Shown: positions 8,343 through 18,992 of the stretch, piece after piece
How positions within the stretch are numbered: the stretch's first letter is position 1
Layout: each line of letters begins with the position of its first letter
Source: JAGWBF01 sp963663025
GTDB lineage: Bacteria > Chloroflexota > Dehalococcoidia > Lucifugimonadales > JAGWBF01
Length of the DNA: 64,000 nt
Assembly (NCBI GenBank): GCA_963663025.1
Contig: OY760073.1
Span: forward strand, 1,426,001 to 1,490,000
Reading direction: 5' to 3'
Program-made: the position numbers and the translations under genes
The notes under the pieces: model-generated
What the model was told of the DNA's origin: nothing
What the model saw: the letters and a program-made list of their open reading frames with translations, nothing else
Databases searched by the model: none

Positions 8343-8960
8343 CTATTCCAGAGAAAGGGGCGGGTACCGGTCCGTCAAGCCCAGTAGCCACGAGTCCGTG
8401 CGGGTCTGCCACTTCATTATCCCAAAGACAAAGTCGAAAAGCCCTCTGGGATAGGCCCCGGTTAAGAGCACACCCCAGAATGCCACATAGGTCACCGCAT
8501 AGGAAACGGAGTCAAGAAGACTAAGGATAATCAAATGGGGGAGCAACAGAATTGCCTTTGGAGCCATTGCCATCAAACCCAAGAGGGCTAGGAACCTGGA
8601 GGATGATTCGGGATAGTCAACCGTCAGCCTCACCGGTTGGTCGTCTCCTGAAGCCAGGCTGAAGGGAGGGTACTGGTCGGTGAACCCCGCAAACCAGGCT
8701 CTCACCCTGTAGTTCCACCGCCCAACGCCGAGAACAAAGCTAAACAACCCTTCTGGATAACGGCCATTCAGCAACACAGCCAAGTATCCAATAAAGACGA
8801 CAGCCATGTTTACCATGCCAAGCAGCCCCAATACTATGAGATGGGGCAACAGAACCAACGTCTTGGGAATGAAGAGTGCCCCCATCAATGCCAGCCCTCG
8901 TGAAGGCGATTCGGGATAGTCCGCCTCTAGCCGGACGGGGTAACTTGAGCTCCCTGCCAT
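8343..8960 (-). CDS. DUF4389 protein with two tandem DUF4389 domains
   Basis: 205 residues, started at 8960 where GGGGGGAGG precedes the ATG; the longer frame to 9017 adds 19 unlikely residues. Two homologous halves are visible: each begins with a YPVRLEADYPES or QPVRLTVDYPES strand, then two transmembrane segments containing LLLPHLI, a YP(E/R)GLF(S/D)FV(L/F)G turn and a W...TD(Q/R)YPP(F/L)SL end. This is the signature of DUF4389, a bacterial membrane family of unknown role. The internal duplication is typical of the family. Confidence 0.8.
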   Translation of the reverse strand: MAGSSSYPVRLEADYPESPSRGLALMGALFIPKTLVLLPHLIVLGLLGMVNMAVVFIGYLAVLLNGRYPEGLFSFVLGVGRWNYRVRAWFAGFTDQYPPFSLASGDDQPVRLTVDYPESSSRFLALLGLMAMAPKAILLLPHLIILSLLDSVSYAVTYVAFWGVLLTGAYPRGLFDFVFGIMKWQTRTDSWLLGLTDRYPPLSLE

Positions 8961-9183
8961 AGCCTCCCCCCTTGCTGGTGAATTGCGTCCCTTCAAGCCA
9001 AACACAGCCCTCCCCAAGGTACGGTAGCAATGACGTTATGTATAGTCAAGGCCAACCGATATTCTGAAATGACAGGGTTGTCGAATCCAAGATAGTGAAA
9101 CGCTTTGGCAATTGTGATTTTGACACACCCTCACCAATCCTGTACCCTTCCCCAAAGGCCCAGAGTCCTGAGAGGGGTAAGTG

Positions 9184-9609
9184 ATGCGAGAAAAACAACC
9201 GGCAAACAAACTACTGGACTTTTTCCTGGGCTGGTTTGGGCTGTTTGGTCTAATCGTCGAAGCAATCAGAAACAGCGACAATCACATAAGTTGGTGGGCC
9301 TTTATCATGGGATGGGTTTCCACTTGGGTAGCCTTGATTCTGCTGGTCATCCTCTGCGTGGCCTTGATAGCTACGACTGACGAAGCAATATCGGAGTTGG
9401 ATGATCAAGTCTCAGAGATAGTGATTGGAACAACGGGAGCAACCGCAGCTGAGCTGGATCGGGCCTGCGAGGAGCTAAGCCGTGTTGGATATGACTACTG
9501 GCAACTCTCTCCTTTGTCCACAAGTGGGCGCACCTTGGAAGTAGCAGCCGCGATTCATACAGCTCATCCCGGCCCCGAAATGACCCGCCAGTTCTGCATA
9601 GTTAGGTAA
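9184..9609 (+). CDS. Small membrane-anchored protein of unknown function
   Basis: 141 residues. The ATG at 9184 has AGAGGGG at a six-base distance; a GTG at 9181 is the alternative. A hydrophobic stretch at residues 10-25 and a strong transmembrane helix at 40-62 (WVSTWVALILLVILCVALIA) precede a soluble C-terminal domain of about 75 residues. That domain has ATAAELDRACEELSRVGYDYWQLS. No family recognised. It diverges from the DUF4389 gene. Confidence 0.55.
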   Translation: MREKQPANKLLDFFLGWFGLFGLIVEAIRNSDNHISWWAFIMGWVSTWVALILLVILCVALIATTDEAISELDDQVSEIVIGTTGATAAELDRACEELSRVGYDYWQLSPLSTSGRTLEVAAAIHTAHPGPEMTRQFCIVR

Positions 9610-10309
9610 CAACCCGATCTGGGGACCCAACCCGACCGGAACTAGGTTGATATCAAGATCTAGCTCGACGTCTGGTTATGACCCCAGGAATGGACAGTTG
9701 CAAACAACCCGAGCCCGGGTAAACCCCATACATCGTTGACAAAGGCTTCGAGTCCTTTGGCTGCCTCCATCCAATTCTTGACCCTCACCCACAATTCTGG
9801 CCTACTTGCAGTGACATCACTCATTGTTCACATTTAAAAACGAAATTGTTGACATGTACCATTCAGTAGTCTCGAAGCACCATTTCCATCTCCCTCAACA
9901 TAGGCTCACAATACGTTGACCAATGGCCTGGGCTACAGATTTCGGTAGTGAGAGTTCTCAACTCGCTATTGGGTGTTGTAACAAACCCGACTGTGCAACG
10001 CTGTGCCATAGCGACCAAAACTTGCTACGCCGGATAGTTTCGCAGTTTTCCAACAATGGTTTGCGTATTGAGCCCGCAAAGCCACAGGAATCAACTACGC
10101 GCGCGTGGCATCGTTTCTCATCCGACCAAAAAGCGGGGGGAAGGGCGAGCAGCGGGAACCAGTCTGTAAGTTCTCCATACCTCATGGCGAAGTCTTATCA
10201 CCCATGGGCTTGTGAGCTTTGTGCAGAGTTTCCACATAGAGCAAGGGCCATCCTGTTGACTTCTCCAGTGCGCCGATCCTCGCAGACGAATATACTGGTT
10301 ACGTAAGCC
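9610..10309. other. 700-base stretch without a convincing gene
   Basis: The longest frame, 127 codons on plus at 9923-10306, has an amino-acid mix unlike a real protein and no ribosome site, so it is not called. Composition is more AT-rich than the flanking genes. A weak hairpin (CAAAGG / CCTTTG around 9750) is the only structure noticed. It presumably contains the ack-xfp promoter, but no good -35/-10 pair is seen close to 10310. Confidence 0.5.
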
Positions 10310-11490
10310 ATGAATGTCCTCGTGCTTAATTGCGGCAGTTCCACGCTGAAGAGCCAGCTTATAGACAGCGATCGCGAGATTTGCCTCGCACGGGGTGTAG
10401 TAGACGGCATTGGTAAGGAAGCGCTGGTCTCGCTGACAGCAGACGGTGAGAGCGTGTCGGAGAGAGAGAACATTGGCAATCACAAAGAGGCAGCCCGCAT
10501 AGTGCTGGCATGGGCGGGGGAGCAGGTTGGCGTTGATGCCGTAGGGCACCGCGTCGTTCACGGTGGGAGCCGGTTCGTGCAGCCCACGCTGGTGAACGAA
10601 GATGTGATCGACGCCATCGACGATATGGAGCACCTGGCCCCCCTTCACAACAGGCCCGCCATCGCGACCATGAGAGCCAGCATCGAAGCTATGCCGTCCA
10701 CTCCGTCGGTGGCGGTCTTCGACACTGCCTTCCACAGCGAAATGCCGAAGAAGGCGGCCTTATACCCCATCTCTCAGGAACTGGCATCGAGGCATAAGAT
10801 CCGACGCTACGGATTTCACGGACTGGCCCACCGTTACATGGCTGAGCAATATTCGACCCTGACCTCCAGGAACCTGTCGGAATCCAAGCTCATCACCCTG
10901 CAGCTGGGCAACGGCTGCTCAGCGGCGGCCGTGAAGGGCGGCGTGTCCGTGGATACATCCATGGGGATGACCCCCCCTGGAGGGCCTAATGATGGGGACC
11001 CGGTCCGGAGATGTGGACCCTACCCTGCCCGGCCACCTCTCCCGCCGGGAGCGTATACCCATCGATGAGGTGGATGACTGGCTCAATAAGGAGTCCGGCC
11101 TTTTGGGAGTGTCCGGCATCTCGTCGGACATGCGGGTCCTGTTGGAGCAGGAACTTCGGGGGGATGCCCAGGCATCCCTGGCGATAAATATGTTCTGCTA
11201 CCGGGCAACGAAGTACATCGGCGCCTACATGGGAGCCCTGGGGAGGCGTCGACGCTGTGGTGTTCGGAGGAGGAATCGGGGAGAACTCCCCCGAGGTAAG
11301 GGAGCGCATCTGCCGCGACATGGACTGGTGCGGCCTGACCCTCGACCCCCAGCGAAACATTGCAGGCGGCGAGGGTTGCATAACATTAGAAGGCGCATCC
11401 GTGGACGCATACGTGGTAAAAGTCAATGAAGAGCTGATCATCGCGAGGGACACAGCCAAGCTGCTTGGGCAGGAAAAGGGGGCGACGTGA
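10310..11490 (+). pseudogene. ackA: Acetate kinase, interrupted by two +1 frameshifts
   Basis: The product would make ATP from acetyl phosphate, releasing acetate. Frame one (10310-about 10975) has the family start NVLVLNCGSSTLKSQL, GHRVVHGG, FDTAFH and RYGFHGLAH. Frame two (to about 11240) has LMMGTRSGDVDP and SGISSDMR. Frame three has VVFGGGIGENSPEVR to the stop. The breaks fit one extra C in the C7 run at 10971-10977 and one extra G in the G4 run at 11240-11243. Removing both gives exactly 393 codons, the normal length of about 400 residues, with no stop. The gene is therefore very recently broken or carries sequence errors. The stop overlaps the phosphoketolase start as GTGA. Confidence 0.85.
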
Positions 11491-13952
11491 CCGAAAGACA
11501 TGGGCAGGAAGAGGCGACGGCGGACGGAAAGGGCTTTGCTTTACCGGCGCAACAACGCCAGCTGCTGCTGAGTGGATAGCGGGGTACGGGGCCATCCAGC
11601 ACAGCACCGAGACCCAGGACCGGATATTCGAGATGGTGGAGTCCCTGGAGTTTCACGGAATAGGGAGACGGGACACCCATATTCGAGATGTTTCACGCCC
11701 TGGATAAGGCCACGTCGGCAGCCATGTGGCTGGTCGCCCACCAGAGTTACGCGCGGAACGTGTACCTGGACGGACGGGAGATGACCGCCGATGACTTCAA
11801 GGCCGCGCCCGAGGGACATATGGGCGGCTCCTTGAATATGGTCCCGGGGTACATGGGGTACATGGCGGCAAACGCCATTACCGGGCACACCAGGGCATGG
11901 ATCATGGGTCAGGGCCACACGGTGGCCGCAATCGACAGCGTCAACCTGCTCATGGACAACATGACCAAGGCCCATTCGGACAGGTACTCCCTCACCGATG
12001 AGGGACTGACTCGCTATGTGCGGGACTTCTACTCCTACACCCTGGGCGTGGATGGCAGGCAGGACTCGCCCCTGGGAAGCCACGTCAACGCCCACACCGC
12101 CGGCGCATTGGTGGAAGGCGGTTACCTGGGATTCACCCAACTCCAGTACATTCACATGCCCCTGCCGGGCGAACGACTGGTGGTGTTCCTCAGCGACGGC
12201 GCCTTCGAAGAGCAGCGCGGCAGCGACTGGGCGCCCCGCTGGTGGCGGGCCGAGGACAGCGGCTTAGTAGCCCCCATCATGATCAGCAACGGACGGCGCA
12301 TCGACCAGAGGTCCACCATATCCCTGCAGGGGGGCGTGGACTGGTTCGTGGACCACCTCAGGCTTAACGGCTTCGCTCCCTTCACCTTCGACGGCAGGGA
12401 CCCGGCCGCCTTCGTCTGGGCCATCCTGGAGATGGAATGGCGCCTCGAGGCGTCCTCCGCAGCAGTGCGGGAAGGACGCTCCCACTATCCTGTCCCAATG
12501 CCCTACGGCATCGCAGTGGCCCCCAAGGGCGCAGGGTTTTATGGAGAGGGAAGCAACGCCGCCCACAATCTGCCTTTGCCCGGCAATCCCCACACCAGCG
12601 CCGAAGCAAGGGAGTGCTTCAACCAGAGCGCCCACCGGCTGTGGGTGCCCCTTCCAGAACTCCAGGATGCTATCGCCACCCTGCGTGCAAAGGGGATCAA
12701 GGAGCGGGACCACGCCTTGGCTCACAGGGACGTCACCCTGTCTCAGGTCCCTGCTCCCACTCCAAAGCCCGTTCCCAATGACCGCAGGGAGCCGTCACGT
12801 TGGACCCGATCTTCCCCTATGGATGCTGTGGACCTCGCCTTCGTAGAAACGGTCCAAGCCAACCCTCATCTGAGGCCGAGGGTGGGCAACCCGGACGAGA
12901 TGAGGTCCAACCGGCTGGTCAAGACCCTGGAAACCCTGAAGTTTCGCGCAATAGACCCCGAGCCGGGCAGCGCAGAGGATGTGGGAGGGGCAGTTATCAC
13001 AGCCCTCAATGAAGAGGCCATCGCCTCGGCGGCATTGGCCAACAAAGGGGGAATAAACCTGATTCACAGCTACGAGGCCTTCGGAGCCAAGATGCACGGG
13101 GTGGTGCGCCAGGAAATCACCTTCTCCGACCAACTCAAAGAGGCGGGCAATCCTGCCAAGTGGCTCTCCATTCCCCTGGTGATGACATCCCACACATGGG
13201 AGAACGGCAAGAACGAGATATCCCACCAGGACCCGGTTCTGGCAGTATCGTTGCTCAACGAACCGTCGGACATCTCCCGGGTGCTTTTTCCCGCCGACTA
13301 CAACACTGCCCTGGCGGTTATGCGCGGGCTCTACCAAAGCCACGGGCAGATCTGGACCTTGGTTGTGCCAAAACAGCCTGCGATAGCCGAGCTGTTCACC
13401 TGGGAGGAGTCCGAGCTCCTTCTGGAGCAGGGGGCAATCCGGCCGGACTGGCTCGGCCACCAGGCCAGCGAGGGTCAAGTTGTGATAACCGCCATAGGCG
13501 CATACCAGCTCGAAGAAGCGGTCCACGCCTCCAACAGGCTGCGCGAAAGGGACGTTCCCCATTCGCTGGTCTACATGCTGGAGCCTGGACGCTTCCGGGC
13601 GCCTCGTAATGAGCGCGAGGAAGCCCACCAAGCTGACGAGGGGCTAGTATCCGACCTGTACCCGGACTCAGCGCCGGCGAGGGTGTTCATGAGCCATACC
13701 CGGCCGGAGCCTATGCTTGGGACGCTGCAACCGCTGGCCACAGGGTATAAGAGTACTGCTGCCCTTGGATTCCTGAATCACGGAGGCACACTGACCACCC
13801 AGGGCATGCTGTTCGTCAACCGCTGTACTTGGGCCCACGCCCTGCTGGAGGTCGCCCGGGTTCTGGGTTTGGACCGTGCTACCCTGCTGGACCAAGCTGA
13901 GCTGGCGGCCCTTGACGGCAAGGCCAGCCCTCACGGGGTCATCATCGACTAG
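11487..13952 (+). CDS. xfp: Phosphoketolase (XFP family), with two compensating N-terminal frameshifts
   Basis: A thiamine-diphosphate enzyme splitting xylulose-5-P or fructose-6-P with phosphate to acetyl phosphate, the substrate of the preceding acetate kinase. The GTG at 11487 overlaps the ackA stop. The frame loses a base near 11570 and gains one in the GGG at 11663-11665, then runs intact from 11688. The restored protein is 821 residues, the family size. Seen: EGHMGGSLNMVPGYMGYMAA and GQGHTVAAIDSVNLL near the N-terminus, FLSDGAFEEQRGSDWAPRWW (metal/ThDP region), VMTSHTWENGKNEISHQDP (family-typical central motif), and a C-terminal ATGYKST...LNHGGTLTTQGM. Some close relatives are labelled xylulose-5-phosphate 3-epimerase, so the exact substrate is open. 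Confidence 0.85.
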
Positions 13953-13970
13953 GGTGCGCCGCCCTGCCGG

Positions 13971-15093
13971 CTAAGGGCCCAAAGCTCCCATCGAATTCAG
14001 GTCGAAGATTGCGGCGTCGATGCGCTCCAGGGTATTGATGAGATACCTCCTGGCCCGTTCGCCCTCGTAGTTGCAATAGCCACCGGTGATCACCCAGAAC
14101 ACGAATATCTCCAGCATGGACAGCCGGTAGTCGCAGACGCACTCCTCGAAGGAGTAGTCCCTTACACCACCCTCCTTTAGGGCGACGTGATACTCCCGCA
14201 GAAGTGACATCTCATGCTCCCTGCGCTGCTCCGGGGAGAACGCCTCGCTGATAAAGGTGGCGACATCATAGGCGCCACGGCCCCGAATGCAGAACTCCCA
14301 GTCGAAGACGACGACATGCCTACCATCGGGCCCTGCGGGGAAGAAGCAATTGTCCAGGCGGTAGTCGCCGTGGACGATCGTTCGCGGGGGCTTCGTGAGC
14401 ACGGCCTTTAGCTCCCCTACCAAGGGCGTTAGGCGGTCCCCCAGGACCCGCAAACCCTGAGGCATCCCGGGGTCGGCCTTCTCCTTGAGGGAAGCCCACG
14501 CGTCGGCGTATATCTCAAGGTAGGATTCGGTTTCTGTATCCCTCAGGGGCATCCAGTGTAAGCCCTCCAGCCAGGGGCTCTCCCACCAGGCGGCATGGAA
14601 CGTAGCCAAGTGGACCACGCAGGCCCGGGCTTCTTCCACGGAGCAGCCGGCAACGCTGTTGCCTTGCCGGCCCTCACTCAGGTCCTCCAGCAGCAGGATG
14701 GTGTCCTCGGAGTGCGGGTCCAACCCAAGGTGGTAGCTTGCCGGAGTGCCTAGCGGAGAGCCATCCGACACCTCCCGAGTAGAACATCACCTCCCGGCGG
14801 TTCTGCCCCAGGCGATCAAAGATGGTACGTAGCACCGGGTCCGCCGATGGGAGCTTGACTACTGCGGAGCGAGGCAGATCGGCGGAAACTGCGCTGTACT
14901 CAAGATCCAGCTTGAACAGCCGGTTCATGAAACCCTTGCCCTCGACGATCGCCTCGGCCGAATATCCCGTCACCGACAGGCCGGGGCGCTCGCGAAGGAA
15001 GCTAAGGGCCTCGGTGAGCCATAGCGGCGTGATTTCCCCCAGGTTTCTGGGGACTTTCAGACTGCCGGTCAGCTCCAATGGTTCTTCCAGCAA
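13971..15093 (-). pseudogene. Aminoglycoside/ecdysteroid-kinase-like phosphotransferase, one frameshift
   Basis: The N-terminal frame (15093 to about 14775) has the small-lobe start RNLGEITPLWLTEAL, the glycine-rich EGKGFMNRLFKL and the Lys strand SAVVKLPS. The second frame (about 14770 to 13971) has LLLEDLSEG, the catalytic IVHGDYRLDNCFF loop and the metal-binding VFDWEFCIRGRGAYDVA. One extra base in the CCC at 14774-14776 joins them to exactly 374 codons. The start TTG at 15093 is poor. An ATG just upstream would join if one base were missing near 15098, so a second indel is possible. Substrate unknown; members act on antibiotics, choline, steroids or small alcohols. Confidence 0.75.
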
Positions 15094-15120
15094 GAACTCT
15101 CAGACATCACGCCTAGGCCT

Positions 15121-15815
15121 TTACCCTTCCTTCCGGGCGAACAGCACGCAATGGTCCATGGGCTTCGGGTCCTTGAAGTACATGACCCCGCCGAGCGCAT
15201 CCTCCTTCCCCCGGGACCACCTTCATGGCCAAACCCTTCCAGGAGGTGCAGGACATCACCGACGCCGTAGAGCTGGAAGACTCGGTCGGCGCCGTAGTCA
15301 ACGTCATGGACTGTCGCTACTCCCGTTCCGTACTTGAACATGAGCTGCAGCACCCCTCCCGCCTTCAGTACCCTGGCGAGCTCCGGCAGAGTTGTGCCCA
15401 TGGCGATGGTTGGCTCGATGTGTTGGATCACCGCATTGCACGTGACGAAATCGAACCAGCCGTCGGGGTAGCCGAGGGGTTCTCGGAGGTCGGCGACTGA
15501 AACCCTGGACGCGATATCCGGGTGAAGGCGCCGGGCCTCGGCGATATTCTCGGCGACAGCATCGACACCGTAGATGTCGTACCCGCTCTGCCAGTAGAAG
15601 TACACGTCTCGGGCCCCAGAGCCGCACCCTGCATCCAGCCCCCGTGCTCCTTGTGGTACCAACTCCTGCATACGACTAATCAAGGCCATGTCCCCAGTAA
15701 GTCCAGGGTGAGAGACTTCGCTATAGATCGACTGGATAAAGCTATGGCTTACCTCGGCGTACCGCTGGGCATGTTGCCTGTAAAAGGACTCGGAGAAGTC
15801 GGGAGCTATGTTCAA
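15121..15815 (-). CDS. Class I SAM-dependent methyltransferase, C-terminal frameshift
   Basis: Motif I is clear (GLDAGCGSGARDVYF, about residue 60), followed by DIYGVDAVAENIAEARR, DGWFDFVTCNAVIQHIEP and LPELARVLKAGGVLQLMFKYG. In the raw frame the end runs on to 15069 with non-family residues after EGFGHEGG. One missing base at about 15203-15213 restores ALGGVMYFKDPKPMDHCVLFARKEG in two steps, ending at 15121 with exactly 232 codons. That C-terminus is typical for small-molecule methyltransferases. Acceptor unknown. It is upstream of the phosphotransferase on the same strand. Confidence 0.75.
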
Positions 15816-15854
15816 TCTCGGGCCTTCCTTCGGGGATGTGTGCCGCCGGTGCGC

Positions 15855-17248
15855 CTAAATCCGAAGCTCAAGGCGAGGCGCCAGCAGCCGTTCCGGTACT
15901 TGGGTCTCCTTCATGAACCGGACCAGGAGCTGGTGCATCTCCCTGGCTATGATCTCGTTGGAACCTATGGCATTGAGGTTCTGTGCCGGGTCCGTGGGCA
16001 GGTAGTAAAGCTCTGTCGCATTCTCTTCAGGGCTGTACAAAAGACTCCACTCGCCGGAGGTGACCGTCGTAACTGGGTAGCTGGTCAGGGGCCGCGGCAG
16101 GTTGTCCACGGAGTGGACGGGATCTCCAGGGTTCGCAAATGGGATGCTGCTAATCACGAAATCCCTGCCGCGGGCTGAACCATCCCGCATCCCCGGGGCC
16201 AGGGACCTTCCCTCTACGAAGTCGGGAACGTCCATGCCCAGGAGGTCAAGGACGGTGGGCATTACATCCACCGCCGAGCTCAGCCCCTCATACACAGACG
16301 GAGTCAGTCCGGGGGCCTGAATCAGCAGGGGGATATGCACTAGCTCTTCGAAGAGGGGAGAGTAGGTCAAGGTGGACTCCTTATCCCCGTAGGGGCGGAG
16401 CCTTCCATCCGCCGACTTGCCCGTAGTCATCTTGCCGAACAGCCCGCCGTGCTCCCCAAAGTAGAACCCGTGGTCCGAGGTGAAGATTATCGCGGTCTTC
16501 TCGAACAGCCCCATGTTCTCGACAGACTTCAAGAGGAAGCCCAGCCAGGTGTCCACCAGGTGATCTCGCCGCAGTAGGTGGCATGGCCCTTGAGGAGCTT
16601 GGACTCCTCGTATCCGGAGACATCATGCCAGTTGCCGTACACCGGTAGCACCATCTCCCCATCGTAATCAGGCCAGTACAGCTCCGTGTAATGGGGGGGA
16701 GCATCCCAGGGCTCATGGGGGTCCCAGGTGTCGATGTACAGGAAGAAGTCCTCTTTGTAGTGGCGTTGGAGCCACTGGATCGCAGTCATAAAGGTGAGGG
16801 GTGCGTTCCGGTCCGATTCATAGTGCCACGCCTCCCGAACGTCCAGGGACTCGTGATGGTAGCCCGGCTCGGGATCCAGGGACCAGAGGGTGACCTGCCC
16901 CCTGTTCATAAAGAAGGACTGGAAGCTCCGGTCATAGTTCATCCCGTCCCTGAGGTAGTACGGCGTGTCCACCACGGCGGCGGTGTGGAGACCGCGGCTG
17001 GCCAGTATCTCAGCCAGGGTAGTGGCATTGCTGGGCAGGGGCTCCCAACCCATAAAGGACATGGTCCAACGCCCCGTTAGATGGTCGGCCCTGGTGGGCA
17101 TGGTGGGAAATCCCCCGGAGTAGTGTCGGTCAAAGCGGACCGACCTAGCCGCCATCGCATCCAAAGAAGGTGTCCTGATGGTTGGGTTGCCGTAAGCTCC
17201 TATGTGGTCCCGGCGAAAGGTGTCCGCAACAATCCAGATGCTGTTCAT
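15855..17248 (-). pseudogene. Sulfatase-like hydrolase with Thr at the nucleophile position, one frameshift
   Basis: Alkaline-phosphatase-superfamily enzyme. The first frame (from the ATG at 17248, with AGGAG upstream) has IWIVADTFRRDHIGAYGNP with a metal-binding Asp, TPSLDAMAARSVRFD, and the site FPTMPTRADHLTGR. The second frame has IIFTSDHGFYFGEHG, the C-terminal metal site, and VDVMPTVLDLLGM. A base missing near 16556-16561 joins them to exactly 465 codons. In sulfatases the site is C/S-x-P-x-R with Cys or Ser turned into formylglycine; here residue 49 is Thr. That is the nucleophile of nucleotide-pyrophosphatase-type phosphodiesterases, so sulfate-ester hydrolysis is doubtful. Confidence 0.75.
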
Positions 17249-17375
17249 GATGCGCACTCCTGCAAAGGTGCCGATGCTTCTATATATCACATGGCGGCGC
17301 GCCTAAGAAAGCGTTCACCTCTACGCCGCGTTCCAGCACGGCGGTCCACCTGGAGAAGAGGAAGCCAGAAGGCCT

Positions 17376-18908
17376 TTAGCGCTGGATCCCTGGGTTGACG
17401 CTGTCGAAGCGTTCAAGAACCTTTGAGGAAGGCGGCGCAGTAGTCATTGTGACGATGAGGGCGGCGATTATCGCCACGACAAAGCCCGGGGCAGTGGCTA
17501 TTCCCATGTCGAAAATCCCCCACGGACCCCCTGAGCTGAACTGCCAGATTGTAACTGTGCCAGCTCCCGCGACGATGGAAGCTAACGCACCCCAAGAGTT
17601 GAAGCGACGCCAATACAGTGCAAGTATGATCGTGGGTCCAAAGGCCGCCCCCATTCCGCCCCAGGCGTACCCCACAAGGTTGACTATCGAGTCCGGCGAG
17701 ATGATGGCAGAGGCAGCCGCGGTCCCACCAATGGCCAGCAAGAGGGACCGGCCCAGCCAGACCCTGCCGGATGCCGCTATGAAGTGCACCATTTCCGCTC
17801 GTCGTGCCAGGCGTTTCATCAACGGGAGATCGTCGGCAGCGATGGCTGAGCCCAGCAGCAGCTGGGAGTCCGCCGTGCTCATGATAGCCGCAACTACACC
17901 CGTTAGCAGAAGGCCGGTGAATATGGGCAGGAAGAAGGCCTCCGCAACGACGAAGTACACACGCTCGGGATCGTAAATGCCATCGACTCCCGCCAGGTCC
18001 CCCATCAACCCCATTTGCGTCAGAGCGGGACGAGCTACCAACCCCAGCAGGAATCCAAAGGAGAAGATAAGGATGACCCATGTCACCCCAATGTTGCGAC
18101 CGCTTGTGATTCTCCCCTCGCTCTCTATCGCCATGAACCGCTGCAACACTCGCTGAGATCCGAGGGAACCCAAGCCCCAACCGACGGCGGATATCAGAAA
18201 GACTGCAGTCACCGGATTGCCGTCAACATCGGTAAACGGATTCAAGAAGCCCGGTGACCCGCCGATGCCTTGGAAGGGCTGGGCCGTGCCAAATATCAGC
18301 GTCAGAGGCAGGATGATGAAGCTGACCAACATGACCATAGACTGGAACACATCCGTCCGGGAGACTGCCATGAATCCACCGATAAACGTGTACACCGCGA
18401 CGGCAACGAGAGTCAGCATCACACCGGAGCTGTGCTCGATTCCGAAGATCGTCTCCAGCAACTTCGCCCCGCCGATCAGCCCGGAGTTGACGTAGAACAT
18501 GATGAAAAAGAGGGTCAGGACCGCGGCGACGGTGCGTAAGACTCCCGTGTTGTCCTCGAACCGCTTTTCGAAGAAGTCGGGCAGCGTGAGGGAGCCTTCG
18601 GCATTAGTGTAGCGCCTGAGCCTCTTGCCCAGCAGGGTCCAAGCGCACCAGTTGCCAAGAACGATCCCCGCCGCTGTCCAAAGGTGCACAGCCCCGTCCG
18701 AGAAGGCCAGCGCAGGAAAGACGAGCATGGTCCAGCCGCTGGTGGACGACGAGCTGGCGCTCAGGGCCGACGTGAGAGTGCTCATACGCCTGCCCGCGAG
18801 TACATAGTCCGCCATTTCCCGCATCCGAATCGCCCCGATGACGGCGATGGCTATTAACGTGGCGAAGTAGGCCGCGAAAACCGCAACTATGCTTAGCGAG
18901 ATATCCAT
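17376..18908 (-). CDS. Sodium/solute symporter (SSS family, PutP-like)
   Basis: 510 residues with about 13 hydrophobic segments, spanning the family's usual length. Seen: the N-terminal DYVLAGRRMSTLTSALSASSSSTSGWTMLVFPALAF, read as DYVLAGRRM then SALSASSSSTSGW, the family's discontinuous first helix; GLGSLGSQRVLQRFMA (the GxGxxxQxxxxRxxA loop); and STADSQLLLGSAIAADD in the Na-binding region of helix 8. PutP and close relatives import proline with sodium, but SSS substrate cannot be fixed from sequence. It lies between the sulfatase-like gene and a binding lipoprotein on the same strand. Confidence 0.88.
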   Translation of the reverse strand: MDISLSIVAVFAAYFATLIAIAVIGAIRMREMADYVLAGRRMSTLTSALSASSSSTSGWTMLVFPALAFSDGAVHLWTAAGIVLGNWCAWTLLGKRLRRYTNAEGSLTLPDFFEKRFEDNTGVLRTVAAVLTLFFIMFYVNSGLIGGAKLLETIFGIEHSSGVMLTLVAVAVYTFIGGFMAVSRTDVFQSMVMLVSFIILPLTLIFGTAQPFQGIGGSPGFLNPFTDVDGNPVTAVFLISAVGWGLGSLGSQRVLQRFMAIESEGRITSGRNIGVTWVILIFSFGFLLGLVARPALTQMGLMGDLAGVDGIYDPERVYFVVAEAFFLPIFTGLLLTGVVAAIMSTADSQLLLGSAIAADDLPLMKRLARRAEMVHFIAASGRVWLGRSLLLAIGGTAAASAIISPDSIVNLVGYAWGGMGAAFGPTIILALYWRRFNSWGALASIVAGAGTVTIWQFSSGGPWGIFDMGIATAPGFVVAIIAALIVTMTTAPPSSKVLERFDSVNPGIQR

Positions 18909-18992
18909 GAACACCAGCAGCAGAATGCAAGAGAGGCGCTACTATCGACCCTTCTCCGGAGTAGAGACGAGCCTTCCAAGGGTCTCCTCCCG

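Noticed and set aside
9923..10306. 127-codon plus-strand frame before ackA
   Set aside because: No ribosome site, composition unlike neighbours and no domain; kept as intergenic.
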